Assembly (NCBI GenBank): GCA_014236755.1
Contig: JACCKY010000002.1
Coordinates: 62,001 to 126,000 of the forward strand
Direction: 5' to 3'
From: Candidatus Petromonas tenebris
Lineage (GTDB): Bacteria; Bacillota; Clostridia; Peptostreptococcales; Caminicellaceae
Length of the DNA stretch: 64,000 nucleotides
Of the stretch, positions 1-7,356 are shown piece after piece. The first letter of the stretch is position 1. Every line of letters begins with the position of its first letter. A model generated the notes under the pieces. It saw nothing but the letters and a program-made list of their open reading frames with translations. It did not search any database and was not told the DNA's origin. The translations under genes and the position numbers were made by a program.

Positions 1-62
1 GCCAGCCTGAATATATACTGACAAAATGGGGAGTTGGTTATTATTTTAGGAATAAGCAATAG
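1..62 (+). CDS. OmpR-family response regulator, C-terminal end only (partial)
   Basis: Codons read in frame from base 3 to the TAG at 60-62 give QPEYILTKWGVGYYFRNKQ. This is the terminal beta-hairpin of a winged-helix output domain, the family's typical ending being a variant of T-x-x-G-V-G-Y. The gene starts outside the window. The following histidine kinase begins inside this reading frame, as expected for a co-translated two-component pair. The target genes cannot be told from this fragment. Confidence 0.8.
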   Translation, partial: QPEYILTKWGVGYYFRNKQ

Positions 63-1473
63 ATTTATCAGTTTAAGGTGGAAATTAGTTTCCACCTATT
101 TATTATTAGTTCTTTTAACTCTTTTATTACTTAATTCTTTTATAAGCGAATCCATGAGGCTAAATTACATTGATGAGAAAAAAATAACTTTAATGACTCA
201 AGGCAGTATAATTGCAAACAGACTAACTCCGTATTTTTCTGAGATGAATAGTAAATACGTTACTGAAATGGTTAATAGAATAGTTGAAAAATTTAGTTTA
301 GAATTAAACTCAAGGGTAATGCTTTCTGATTTAAATGGAAAGATTTTAATCGATTCATACGATACTTTAAAGGGAGTAAGATTAAATAATGAAGAATTAG
401 CTTTAGCTTTGTTAGGGAAAAATGTAGCCAAGCAGCATGTACTGTCGAAATACGGAAGAGTAATGTATGTTGCAGTTCCCATAACTGAAGAAGGTAGAAT
501 AATGGGTGCTGTTTTTATTTCCTCATCTTTAGAAGATATATATTTGAGTATAAAGAGAACTATGGAAAAATTTATGATATTATCATTATTTAGTTTATTT
601 ATTACTGGATTAATTAGTTTTATTTTTGCAGATATAATATCTGATCCCATAGAAAAACTGACTGAAGCAGTTAGAAAAATGGCTCAAGGTAAATTTAATC
701 AGAAGGTAGAAGTTTCCGGACATGATGAAATTAGTAATTTAGGTCGTGCTTTTAACCTAATGACAACTAAACTTGACCAAGTAGATAAGCAAAGAAAAGA
801 GTTTGTTGCAAATGTGTCCCATGAGCTCAGAACCCCTCTCAGTTCTATTAAAATTCTTTCAGAATCATTGATTCATCAGAAAAATGTGGATGAAAAAATA
901 TATAGGGAGTTTTTAATGGATATAGATTCGGAAGTAGATAGGCTTAACAAGATAATTGATAGTCTATTAAACTTAGTCGATCTTGAAAAACAAAATCTTG
1001 ACTTAGATTATCAGGTAACTTATGTTAATTACTTGGTAAGTAGAGTTATAAATAGTTTAAAGCCCCTGGCAGATAAAAAAAATATAGATTTAACCTTTAC
1101 AGAAAAGGAAAGAATTCAAATAATGCTGGACCAGCTAAAAATTCAGCAGTGTCTCGTAAATGTGATCGGAAATGCAATCAAATATACTCCAGAAAATGGA
1201 AAGGTTGATGTGATTTTATACTCTAGCCAGAAGGAAGTTGTTATTAAAGTAAAGGATAACGGTATAGGTATCCCTAAAGAAGATTTACCATTTATATTTG
1301 ATAGATTTTATAGGGTGGACAAAGCAAGATCGAGAAATACTGGAGGTACTGGATTAGGACTAGCCATAACCCAGCAGATTATTGCTCTTCATCAGGGTAG
1401 AATAGAAGTTGAAAGTGAAGTTAATCAGGGAACCACAATCTATATTATACTGCCTATGAAGGCTGCTGTATAA
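34..1473 (+). CDS. Membrane sensor histidine kinase (HAMP-HisKA-HATPase)
   Basis: About 480 residues. The order is an N-terminal membrane helix (about residues 16-36), an extracytoplasmic sensor region of about 140 residues, a second helix (about 180-203), a HAMP linker (PIEKLTEAVRKMAQG), a HisKA domain with the phospho-acceptor His263 in HELRTPL, and a HATPase domain with DNGIGIP and GGTGLGLAI. The layout resembles PhoR/WalK/ResE-type kinases. The TTG start at 34 overlaps the response regulator by 29 bases. The first in-frame ATG would remove the first membrane helix, so the TTG is preferred, although its ribosome binding site is poorly spaced. The partner is the regulator ending at 62. The stimulus is unknown. 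Confidence 0.9.
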   Translation: MVIILGISNRFISLRWKLVSTYLLLVLLTLLLLNSFISESMRLNYIDEKKITLMTQGSIIANRLTPYFSEMNSKYVTEMVNRIVEKFSLELNSRVMLSDLNGKILIDSYDTLKGVRLNNEELALALLGKNVAKQHVLSKYGRVMYVAVPITEEGRIMGAVFISSSLEDIYLSIKRTMEKFMILSLFSLFITGLISFIFADIISDPIEKLTEAVRKMAQGKFNQKVEVSGHDEISNLGRAFNLMTTKLDQVDKQRKEFVANVSHELRTPLSSIKILSESLIHQKNVDEKIYREFLMDIDSEVDRLNKIIDSLLNLVDLEKQNLDLDYQVTYVNYLVSRVINSLKPLADKKNIDLTFTEKERIQIMLDQLKIQQCLVNVIGNAIKYTPENGKVDVILYSSQKEVVIKVKDNGIGIPKEDLPFIFDRFYRVDKARSRNTGGTGLGLAITQQIIALHQGRIEVESEVNQGTTIYIILPMKAAV

Positions 1474-1514
1474 ATACTGGTCAGCCATTAATAAGTAATT
1501 AGGGAGGTATAAAA

Positions 1515-2393
1515 TTGAAGTCAATTTTCAAGATGTTTTTAATAGTAATTGTACTAAGCGTTATCATCATAACAGTTTTTGATGATGGACAGGAGATAGA
1601 ATATCTCAATGAAGACAGGCCAATACCTCCGGTTCCTAATAAGCTCAAAACAACAATAAGACTGTATTTTGCAGATAAAAACAAGCTTATTGGTGAAGAC
1701 AGGACTATAGTGACTAATGATATGAAGTTTGAAAAAGCTATAGTTGAAGAATTAATAAAGGGCCCTAGAAATAAGCTTTTGAAATCTACGATTCCTAAGG
1801 AAACAAAACTAATATCTATTGAAACAATAGATAACGTTTGCTATGTGAACTTTTCTAGACATTTCATAGAAACTGACACATGGGAAAAGGTAGAAGAACC
1901 TTTAATAATATGGTCTTTAGTAAATTCATTGACCGAATTACACTATATACAAAAAGTGCAGATTTTGATAGAAGGAGAAAAAATTGATTTAGCAAAGAAA
2001 AGTGCTTTGTTAAAGCCTCCCTTTGTTAGGAATGAAGGGTTAATTATGGACGAAAAAATGACTCCCTTTAATGTTATCACTAAGTTTTTAGATAATATTT
2101 TAAAAGAGAGATATGATAAGGCCTATACAATGCTTGATAATGAAAGTGCAAAGAATATTGGTTTTGATGAATTTAGTGAATTGATGGCCAACTACGTTAA
2201 AGAGCTTCAAAGATACGAGATAAAGCTATACAATACTCAGTTATATGGAGAATATACAATCGTAACTATCACCTATAGATTGTCTGACAGAAATAGTCTT
2301 GAGTATAAAAAGGAGTTTAGTCAGGATTGGAAAGTGATTGTAGAAGATGGAGAGTATAAGATTGTATTAAAGGTGAAAGATATAAAAATTTGA
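1515..2393 (+). CDS. GerMN-domain exported protein
   Basis: 292 residues with a TTG start eight bases after GGGAGG (1502-1507). An N-terminal hydrophobic anchor (about residues 5-21) is followed by a GerMN domain (about 45-160). That domain shows the family pattern of an RLYFAD strand, AIVEELIKGP and a VCYVNFS strand. The C-terminal part (about 180-290) looks like a small NTF2-like or DUF4878-type fold. GerMN domains occur in spore germination and sporulation envelope proteins and in lipoproteins linked to two-component systems. Here the gene lies 41 bases after the kinase stop and is probably co-transcribed with it. The anchor has no lipobox Cys. Precise role unknown. Confidence 0.75.
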   Translation: MKSIFKMFLIVIVLSVIIITVFDDGQEIEYLNEDRPIPPVPNKLKTTIRLYFADKNKLIGEDRTIVTNDMKFEKAIVEELIKGPRNKLLKSTIPKETKLISIETIDNVCYVNFSRHFIETDTWEKVEEPLIIWSLVNSLTELHYIQKVQILIEGEKIDLAKKSALLKPPFVRNEGLIMDEKMTPFNVITKFLDNILKERYDKAYTMLDNESAKNIGFDEFSELMANYVKELQRYEIKLYNTQLYGEYTIVTITYRLSDRNSLEYKKEFSQDWKVIVEDGEYKIVLKVKDIKI

Positions 2394-2433
2394 TAAAGTT
2401 AGAAAATCCAGAAAAGACGTGTTTTAAAAGACC

Positions 2434-2462
2434 AAAACCACTTGAAATTTTAAGTGGTTTTT
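2434..2462 (+). terminator. Rho-independent terminator after the GerMN gene
   Basis: Arms AAAACCACTT (2434-2443) and AAGTGGTTTT (2452-2461) form a perfect 10-bp stem that merges into a short T run. Confidence 0.7.
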
Positions 2463-2475
2463 AAGGATTAAATTT

Positions 2476-2529
2476 AAAAGAGCAGATAAATTGGTTTCTA
2501 TTTATCTGCTCTTTTAAAATTTTTTTTAG
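2476..2529. terminator. Strong bidirectional terminator between convergent genes
   Basis: A perfect 15-bp inverted repeat at 2476-2490 and 2501-2515 (core AGAGCAGATAAA) has a 10-base loop. A T-rich tract follows on the plus side and an A-rich tract precedes it. It separates the GerMN unit from the thioredoxin gene that ends at 2593 on the minus strand. Confidence 0.75.
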
Positions 2530-2592
2530 TTCTTTTTGTAAAGCGCTCTTTACTTTATCTACTGTAGGTATTTTCCTTGTTATACAAACCTC

Positions 2593-2826
2593 CTACTTAC
2601 TCAAAATTTCTTTTATCTCATTTTTCGAAGGTACTCTACCTGAAACTTTTACCTTGCCATTAACAACAAGTCCTGGAGTTTTCATTACACCGTATGATAC
2701 TATTTCCTTAAAGTCTTCAACTTTTTCAATTTCGGCTGACAAGCCTAATTCATTAACAGTTTTCTGTACATTTTCATAAAGCTTAGTACAATTTTTACAT
2801 CCGGGTCCTAAAACTTTAATATTCAT
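2593..2826 (-). CDS. Small thioredoxin/glutaredoxin-like redox protein (CKNC)
   Basis: 77 residues. This is a minimal thioredoxin fold of the MTH895/TM0996 type with the redox pair in GPGCKNC (Cys10 and Cys13), a cis-Pro-like MKTPGLVVNG segment and a C-terminal helix. Such proteins are commonly encoded next to DUF318/ArsP permeases and arsR regulators, where they are thought to supply electrons or bind the metalloid. It is the last gene of the arsR-permease-thioredoxin unit, 18 bases after the permease. Substrate unproven. Confidence 0.8.
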   Translation of the reverse strand: MNIKVLGPGCKNCTKLYENVQKTVNELGLSAEIEKVEDFKEIVSYGVMKTPGLVVNGKVKVSGRVPSKNEIKEILSK

Positions 2827-2844
2827 TCTTCATACCTCCTAAAA

Positions 2845-3792
2845 TTATAAAACTATATTAAATAAATAACCAACAAGTATAATTGATACACCTGTAATTG
2901 AAACAAAAATAGCTATAAGCTTTGGCTTAATAACCTGTTTCAATAATATCATTTCCGGCAATGAAAGGGCAACTACCGACATCATAAATGAGAGAGCTGT
3001 ACCTACGCCTACTCCTTTATTGATTAAGGCTTCTACAATAGGAATAGTACCAACAGCATTTGAATATAACGGAATGCCCAGTATAACGCCGACAAATACG
3101 GCAAAAGGATTGTTTGGACCTGCATACATAGCTAAAAAGTCCTCTGGAGCATATCCATGTATTGCTGCTCCTATACCTATACCTATTATGACATATATCC
3201 ATACTCTTTTAACGATATCCTTTACAGCATCAGTTGCAAATCGGACTCTTTTTTTGAAATCCATTTCTTCAGCTTCATTGTCCCCCATATGCATTTGATA
3301 TACATATTCTTCTACCAGATGAGTTAAGTTAAGTTTTCCAATAATCCAACCGGCTACTATACCTATGACCATTCCCGCAGCAGTGTAAAGTATGGCTATT
3401 TTAGGCCCAAAACTAATAAATAAAAAACCTAATGCAATTTCATTTACTATTGGTGAAGTAACCAAAAAAGTGAAAGTAACACCTAGTGGAATTCCCGATT
3501 CCACAAAACCTATAAAAATAGGTACTGTCGAGCAAGAGCAGAAGGGTGATAGCACACCTAAAACTGAAGCCATAAAATGAGCCCAAAATCCTCCAAACTT
3601 ACTAAGAATTTTTTTAACTTTTTCAGGAGGAAAATAACTTCTTATATATGATATTGTAAATATCATAAAACTTAAAAGAAAAATAATCTTTAAAGTATCA
3701 TATATAAAAAAGTTGATACTATCTCCCAGTCTTGAATGAAGGTCAAGCTTAAAAATTTTTTCTACGACAAAGTCTGCAAATGCTTTAAACAA
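2845..3792 (-). CDS. Permease of the DUF318/ArsP (PF03773) family
   Basis: 315 residues with about eight hydrophobic segments and the family signature SPFCSCSTVPIFIGF (about residues 82-96) followed by TSPIVNE. A charged cytoplasmic loop follows the middle helices (about 165-190, rich in E, D and K). The family includes ArsP, which exports trivalent organoarsenicals, and relatives of uncertain substrate. It sits between arsR (4 bases upstream) and the CxxC thioredoxin, which supports metalloid or thiol-reactive metal efflux. Whether the substrate is arsenite, methylarsenite or another compound cannot be read from the sequence. Confidence 0.85.
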   Translation of the reverse strand: MFKAFADFVVEKIFKLDLHSRLGDSINFFIYDTLKIIFLLSFMIFTISYIRSYFPPEKVKKILSKFGGFWAHFMASVLGVLSPFCSCSTVPIFIGFVESGIPLGVTFTFLVTSPIVNEIALGFLFISFGPKIAILYTAAGMVIGIVAGWIIGKLNLTHLVEEYVYQMHMGDNEAEEMDFKKRVRFATDAVKDIVKRVWIYVIIGIGIGAAIHGYAPEDFLAMYAGPNNPFAVFVGVILGIPLYSNAVGTIPIVEALINKGVGVGTALSFMMSVVALSLPEMILLKQVIKPKLIAIFVSITGVSIILVGYLFNIVL

Positions 3793-3795
3793 ACC

Positions 3796-4119
3796 TTATT
3801 CCTCCTCTCTCAGTTCACTTTCCACCTCTTTTAATTGTGTAAAAAGAATTTGTTTTACAATATCTAATACTTGAAAAATCTCAGGAAATTTAACACTGTA
3901 CATTACCTTTAAGCCATCCTTACGACTTCTTAAAAGATTTTGTTCTTTTAAAATTTTAAGATGCTGAGATACATTAGACTGTTCTAAGCCCAGATCTTCA
4001 TATATATGACATACGCATAACTCATCTTTATCCTTTAAAAGTTCAAGTATTTGCAAGCGTGTTGGGTGAGCTAAAGACTTGAAAAATGCAGAAGACAGCT
4101 GATGAAACATGGAAGACAT
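3796..4119 (-). CDS. ArsR/SmtB-family metal(loid)-sensing repressor
   Basis: 107 residues. A winged-helix ArsR fold has the recognition helix in QSNVSQHLKILKEQNLL. The metalloid-site motif ELCVCHIYEDL sits in the third helix; the CVC pair is the As(III)/Sb(III) ligand motif of classical ArsR. It is the first gene of the minus-strand unit and probably represses its own promoter, where AT-rich inverted repeats overlap the -10 region (4155-4190). MSSMFHQ at 4119 is the start used; ATG 4110 is also possible. Confidence 0.88.
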   Translation of the reverse strand: MSSMFHQLSSAFFKSLAHPTRLQILELLKDKDELCVCHIYEDLGLEQSNVSQHLKILKEQNLLRSRKDGLKVMYSVKFPEIFQVLDIVKQILFTQLKEVESELREEE

Positions 4120-4154
4120 TTATTAATCACCTCTTTATTATATTATTATATTCT

Positions 4155-4190
4155 AATATAATTATAAAACAATTATAAAATATTGCAACT
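4155..4190 (-). promoter_or_regulatory. Promoter/operator of the arsR-permease unit
   Basis: On the minus strand TTGCAA (4183-4188) is followed after 16 bases by TATAAT (4161-4166). The spacer and -10 contain repeated AATTATAA half-sites arranged as an inverted repeat, a plausible ArsR operator. Inferred from sequence only. Confidence 0.5.
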
Positions 4191-4208
4191 GTTTTTGAGA
4201 AAGTAACA

Positions 4209-4455
4209 TTGACAAAGAGTAGTTAAAATCTTATTCTATGTATAGATACATTTACATATATCTATGTGTCTCTTGAAGGAGTTTAATAAATTATGTGATT
4301 TTATTGATTGTTTATCGTCATATAAAACTGAGTGCATTTAAAAAAATAACTACTAGATGTAATGAATAAGGGCAGATGAGAGTTGGACTTATACACAATA
4401 AGATGAAATAAGTACATGATTCAAATACAAAGAAAAACAAAAGGAGGTCTACAAA
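4209..4455 (+). promoter_or_regulatory. Leader region of arsC with a sigma-A-like promoter
   Basis: TTGACA (4209-4214), a 17-base spacer and TATTCT (4232-4237) read toward arsC. About 210 bases of leader follow, including a weak AT-rich inverted repeat around 4240-4270. No gene is visible in 4120-4455. A ribosome binding site (AAGGAGG, 4440-4446) precedes the arsC ATG. Confidence 0.45.
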
Positions 4456-4857
4456 ATGAAAAAGAAAGTAGCATTTGTATGTGTTCACAATTCATGTCGT
4501 TCACAGATGGCAGAGGCCTGGGCTAAAAAATTGGGTAGTGATGTACTTGAAGTGTATTCAGCTGGAACAGAAGAATATCCTGAGGTAAAACCGGGAGCAA
4601 TAAAGGTGTTGGAAGAAGTAGGAATAGACATGAGTGAGCACTATCCCAAACTTCTATCAGATATACCTGAAGAAATAGATATATTAGTAACTATGGGATG
4701 CAATGTAGTGTGCCCGTATGTTCCATGTAAGCATTCTGAAGATTGGGGCCTTGATGACCCATCAGGAGGACCAATTGAAGGATTTAGAAAAACAAGAGAT
4801 ATTATAAAAGAGAAGGTACAGGATTTAATAGATAGAGTTAAAAAAGGAAGATTATAA
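4456..4857 (+). CDS. arsC: Arsenate reductase, low-molecular-weight phosphatase fold
   Basis: 133 residues. The CX5R phosphatase loop is C9-VHNSC-R15, followed by SQMAEAW. The redox cysteines expected of thioredoxin-coupled ArsC lie in the GCNVVCPYVPC segment (about residues 80-91), and the acid motif is DDPSGG. It reduces arsenate to arsenite, which an efflux system then exports. It is divergent from the arsR-permease-thioredoxin unit, so reductase, thioredoxin and exporter lie together. The next genes downstream (arsD, arsA) are broken. Good AAGGAGG ribosome binding site. Confidence 0.9.
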   Translation: MKKKVAFVCVHNSCRSQMAEAWAKKLGSDVLEVYSAGTEEYPEVKPGAIKVLEEVGIDMSEHYPKLLSDIPEEIDILVTMGCNVVCPYVPCKHSEDWGLDDPSGGPIEGFRKTRDIIKEKVQDLIDRVKKGRL

Positions 4858-4885
4858 ATTATAATGTTATAGGAAAAATAATAAT

Positions 4886-5041
4886 AGCATTCAGATAGAA
4901 AGATATATGATTACTCAACAGCCTATGAAGTTTATGGAAAATGAAGATGTCTATAAATTAGTAAAGGAGAAAGGAAGAGAAATACTTCCTATAACAACTA
5001 TTAACGGAAAGATTCTTAAGACCGAGGATTATCCAGCACTA
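4886..5041 (+). pseudogene. arsD remnant (C-terminal part)
   Basis: In frame from 4886 the sequence encodes IERYMITQQPMKFMENEDV followed by KEKGREILPITTINGKIL. This is the C-terminal half of the arsenic metallochaperone ArsD (pattern R-Y-x-L-x-x-P-x-x-F, then LP-x-x-x-x-x-G-x-I). There is no start codon, no N-terminal Cys pair and an upstream in-frame stop. It runs directly into an arsA fragment, so an internal deletion has joined the two genes. Confidence 0.7.
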
Positions 5042-5045
5042 TTTA

Positions 5046-5396
5046 TTTTTTTCCAGCAAGGGCGGTGTAGGTAAAACATCTATGGACTGTATTACTGCCG
5101 TGGAAACAGCTAGAAAAGGTTACAAGACTCTTCTTATGACTACGGACCCTGCATCCCATATAGGAGAAGTATTAAGTGTAAGAGTTGGTGATGATATTTC
5201 TAAAGTAGATGGGGTAGAAAACTTATATGCAGTTAAAATAGACCAGAAAAAAGATACAGAGGAATATAAGAATTCTATTATTAAGCCTATTTATGGGCTT
5301 TTTTTGTTATGGTGTAATGGAGCAATGAGAAATTTGCATTTTGTGAATGTAAAGAATAAAAATAATTTCAAAAAAAAAACCTTGACTCTGTACTGA
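5046..5396 (+). pseudogene. arsA remnant (N-terminal P-loop part)
   Basis: The frame FFSSKGGVGKTSMDCITAVE, then LLMTTDPASHIGEVL, is the N-terminal Walker A and switch region of the arsenite-pump ATPase ArsA. Similarity stops after about 75-80 codons (near 5285). A terminator-like hairpin and unrelated residues follow up to the stop at 5394-5396. A full ArsA is several hundred residues. An internal ATG at 5082 lies after the P-loop, so any product would lack the nucleotide site. Confidence 0.75.
5283..5306 (+). terminator. Terminator ending the broken arsenic genes
   Basis: AAGCC (5283-5287), an 8-base loop and GGCTT (5296-5300) run into TTTTTG. It is inside the last reading frame of the arsA remnant, consistent with that frame no longer being under selection. 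Confidence 0.55.
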
Positions 5397-5413
5397 GGTA
5401 CAGACTTTATAAT
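5382..5413 (+). promoter_or_regulatory. MerR-type promoter with long spacer and palindromic operator
   Basis: TTGACT (5382-5387) and TATAAT (5408-5413) are 20 bases apart, longer than the normal 17. The spacer contains the perfect palindrome CTGTAC-TGAG-GTACAG (5388-5403). Over-long spacers with a centred palindrome are the hallmark of promoters that MerR-family proteins untwist. It lies directly upstream of the merR gene, so autoregulation is expected. Confidence 0.75.
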
Positions 5414-5432
5414 TAAGATGGAAGGTGGTCAA

Positions 5433-5831
5433 ATGAAAGGACTAACAATTAGTCAAGTTGCTAAAGGTGCTGATGTAAATGTTGAAACTGTTAGGTATTA
5501 TGAAAGGATAGGACTTATTTCAAAGCCACCAAGGACAGAATCAGGATATAGGCAGTTTTCAGTTGAAGTAATACAGCGAATTAAATTTATTAAACGGGCA
5601 CAAGAGTTAGGCTTTACTCTTTCGGAAGTGAAAAAACTACTTTTCATATCTGATGGTCAAAATTATGATTGCTATGATATACAACAATTTGCTTCTAAAA
5701 AGATTGAAGAAATTCAACAAAAAATATCTGATCTAGAAAAAATTAAGTCTATTTTATATGACTTATCTAAAAAGTGCCCAGGGCAAGGTTCAACTGATAA
5801 ATGTCCTATTTTAGAAAAATTTAAGGAATGA
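5433..5831 (+). CDS. merR: MerR-family regulator, mercury-type cysteine pattern
   Basis: 132 residues from the ATG at 5433, which is preceded by GGAAGGTGG. The N-terminal winged helix (ISQVAKGADVNVETVRYYER) is followed by a dimerisation helix and a C-terminal metal-binding region. Cysteines are at 80, 115 and 124. Their spacing (35 and 9) matches the Hg(II)-binding Cys82/117/126 of classical MerR, including the KKCPGQGSTDKCPIL loop. The promoter has the corresponding architecture. It probably activates itself and the next gene in response to Hg(II) or a related thiophilic metal. No merA or merT is present nearby. Confidence 0.85.
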   Translation: MKGLTISQVAKGADVNVETVRYYERIGLISKPPRTESGYRQFSVEVIQRIKFIKRAQELGFTLSEVKKLLFISDGQNYDCYDIQQFASKKIEEIQQKISDLEKIKSILYDLSKKCPGQGSTDKCPILEKFKE

Positions 5832-5841
5832 GGTGATTAAA

Positions 5842-6108
5842 TTGGCTAAGAGGCTTATTGAAGTGTTTACCGCAGGGTGTTATATCTGTGAAAATGTAGT
5901 AAAGGAGATTAAAGCCCTTTCCTGCTCTAACTGTGAAGTAAAGGTTTATGATTTAAACAAGGGTTGTGAAACTAACGAGTGCAAAGAAAAAGCTAAGCAG
6001 TATGATATTAAATCAGTTCCAGCTGTTGCTATAGACGGGAAACTAGTGGATTGTTGTAGTAACAGAGGTATTGACATTGAAGCTTTAAAAAGAGCAGGAC
6101 TTGGATAG
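5842..6108 (+). CDS. Cysteine-rich thioredoxin-like protein in the merR unit
   Basis: About 88 residues from the TTG at 5842. GAGGTG at 5830-5835 fits this start better than the GTG at 5833. A compact thioredoxin fold carries GCYIC (Cys13/16) at the redox position and three further cysteine pairs (about 28/31, 42/47 and 71/72). VPAVAIDG matches the cis-Pro strand. It begins 10 bases after merR and is presumably metal-induced. It may bind or relay a thiophilic metal, but no function is established by sequence alone. Confidence 0.7.
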   Translation: MAKRLIEVFTAGCYICENVVKEIKALSCSNCEVKVYDLNKGCETNECKEKAKQYDIKSVPAVAIDGKLVDCCSNRGIDIEALKRAGLG

Positions 6109-6132
6109 TAAGGTATTGAGATTAAAATGTAG

Positions 6133-6169
6133 TATAACCTCATGAGCCAATGGGCTTCATGGGGTTATA
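6133..6169 (+). terminator. Hairpin after the merR-thioredoxin unit
   Basis: TATAACCTCATGAGCC pairs imperfectly with GGGCTTCATGGGGTTATA across a short loop. It has a weak T tail, so termination is probable but not certain. Confidence 0.5.
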
Positions 6170-6199
6170 TAATATTTAAAAACTATAGGAGGTAATTAG

Positions 6200-6334
6200 A
6201 TTTTTAAATTCACACAAAACTTAAATATTGAATATAGAGGTGTAGTAATAAAAGATGTTTGTTCTAAAGTAGGTCGCATTATAGGAGGGGAACAAGGTGA
6301 AGAAATAGGAAGGAAAAAAAGACTTTTTAGTTAG
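6200..6334 (+). pseudogene. Unidentified small reading frame, probably a remnant
   Basis: A strong AGGAGG (6188-6193) precedes an open frame with no ATG, GTG or TTG at the right distance. It encodes KFTQNLNIEYRGVVIKDVC, then SKVGRIIGG, ending at TAG 6332-6334. The composition looks protein-like, but I do not recognise the family. It follows the merR unit and could be the degraded start of a third gene. Confidence 0.3.
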
Positions 6335-6395
6335 TTTTTATTAGTTTTGCTTATTTCGCCATCAAATCGCCGTCGCAAACTACCAAATTTATCCC

Positions 6396-6423
6396 TTGAC
6401 AAATCTTGTCGATTTGCTATAAT
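6396..6423 (+). promoter_or_regulatory. Sigma-A promoter of the tRNA-Sec gene
   Basis: A consensus TTGACA (6396-6401), 16-base spacer and TATAAT (6418-6423) end 29 bases before the tRNA. Near-perfect consensus boxes are usual for stable-RNA genes. Confidence 0.85.
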
Positions 6424-6452
6424 GTAGTAGTGTCAACTGAAACGGCATACAT

Positions 6453-6549
6453 GGGAGTAGATGGGTGCTGGTGTGCCCTCTGGTCTTCAAAACCAGTTTG
6501 AGGGGTTAGGAGCCTCTCAGGTGGGTTCGATTCCCACATACTCCCGCCA
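6453..6549 (+). tRNA. selC: Selenocysteine tRNA, anticodon UCA
   Basis: 97 bases including an encoded CCA. The acceptor stem GGGAGTA/TACTCCC has an eighth G-A apposition, the discriminator is G, and the D arm is long. The anticodon stem-loop CTGGT-CTTCAAA-ACCAG carries TCA. The variable arm is long, and the T arm is GTGGG-TTCGATT-CCCAC. A UCA anticodon with an extended acceptor and variable arm is diagnostic of tRNA-Sec. The organism therefore inserts Sec at UGA. No selA, selB, selD or obvious selenoprotein gene lies in this window. Confidence 0.96.
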
Positions 6550-6593
6550 TTTGAGTAAGCATTTATAAGGGTAGATTTTAAAATAAAAATATT

Positions 6594-6634
6594 GAGAGAA
6601 TCCTAAAGTTAAAAAAGGATTCTCTCTTTCTTTT
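6594..6634 (+). terminator. Terminator of the tRNA-Sec unit
   Basis: GAGAGAATCCT (6594-6604) and AGGATTCTCTC (6616-6626) form a perfect 11-bp stem followed by TTTCTTTT. Confidence 0.85.
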
Positions 6635-6650
6635 ATGAAAACATCTAATC

Positions 6651-7244
6651 TTAGAGTTTAATTTTTGATTCAGTACCATGTATAAGTCTATTTATATTGG
6701 ATTTATGCTTATAAACTACAAATGCTCCGAGAAATAATGAGTAGTAGATAAAGGATCTAGGAGCTTTTAAAAGTATAGAAATTATAGGGAAGAGTACGGC
6801 TGCTGAAATTGAGGCTAGAGATACAATTCTTGTAAATTTTACAATCAATATTAAAATAACAAGTAGTATTATACCTATTAAAGGATAGAGTCCAAATATA
6901 GTACCACCAGTTGTGGCAACTCCTTTACCGCCTTTAAATTTTAAGAAAATAGGATAACAATGACCTAAAACAACAAATGCAGAAAAGATTACAGCTGCAT
7001 CTACACCTAATGTACTTTTAGCAATTAAAGCTACAGAAAAGCCCTTTGTAAAATCACCTACAAAAGCTATAAAGCCCGCTTTTTTACCTAAGGTGCGAAG
7101 GACATTAGTTGCACCTGAATTGCCGCTGCCATAATTCCTAATATCAATATTTCCCATGATTTTAGCAGTTAAATAAGAAAAAGGAATACTTCCTATGAGA
7201 TAACTAAGAAGAATAAGTACAATATACTTAAACAAAAAAATCAT
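6651..7244 (-). CDS. plsY: Acyl-phosphate:glycerol-3-phosphate acyltransferase
   Basis: 197 residues, polytopic, with the PlsY motifs IGSIPFSYLTAKIMG, the Ser/Gly loop YGSGNSGATNVLR and GGKGVATTGG. It transfers the acyl group from acyl-phosphate to glycerol-3-phosphate, the first step of phospholipid synthesis in most Gram-positives. It is divergent from glpP and adjacent to a glycerol kinase and G3P dehydrogenase cluster, so its substrate is made and consumed by the neighbours. Length is normal for the family. Confidence 0.95.
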   Translation of the reverse strand: MIFLFKYIVLILLSYLIGSIPFSYLTAKIMGNIDIRNYGSGNSGATNVLRTLGKKAGFIAFVGDFTKGFSVALIAKSTLGVDAAVIFSAFVVLGHCYPIFLKFKGGKGVATTGGTIFGLYPLIGIILLVILILIVKFTRIVSLASISAAVLFPIISILLKAPRSFIYYSLFLGAFVVYKHKSNINRLIHGTESKIKL

Positions 7245-7356
7245 CCTTTCTTAGTATATTATATTTTTATATTTTACCATTTTTATGATAATATAACCAT
7301 AGGAAAAGAAGAATTATTTTATGATAAGAAAAAACTGCATATGGGAGTTGATTATT

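Noticed and set aside
2462-2592. Minus-strand open frame after the thioredoxin gene behind AGGAGG
   Set aside because: It has no ATG/GTG/TTG start in the right frame and runs through the strong terminator hairpin, so I treat it as non-coding or at best a relic.
4238-4275. AT-rich inverted repeat in the arsC leader as a riboswitch
   Set aside because: The repeat is short and low in complexity, with no conserved riboswitch core or terminator/anti-terminator pair visible.
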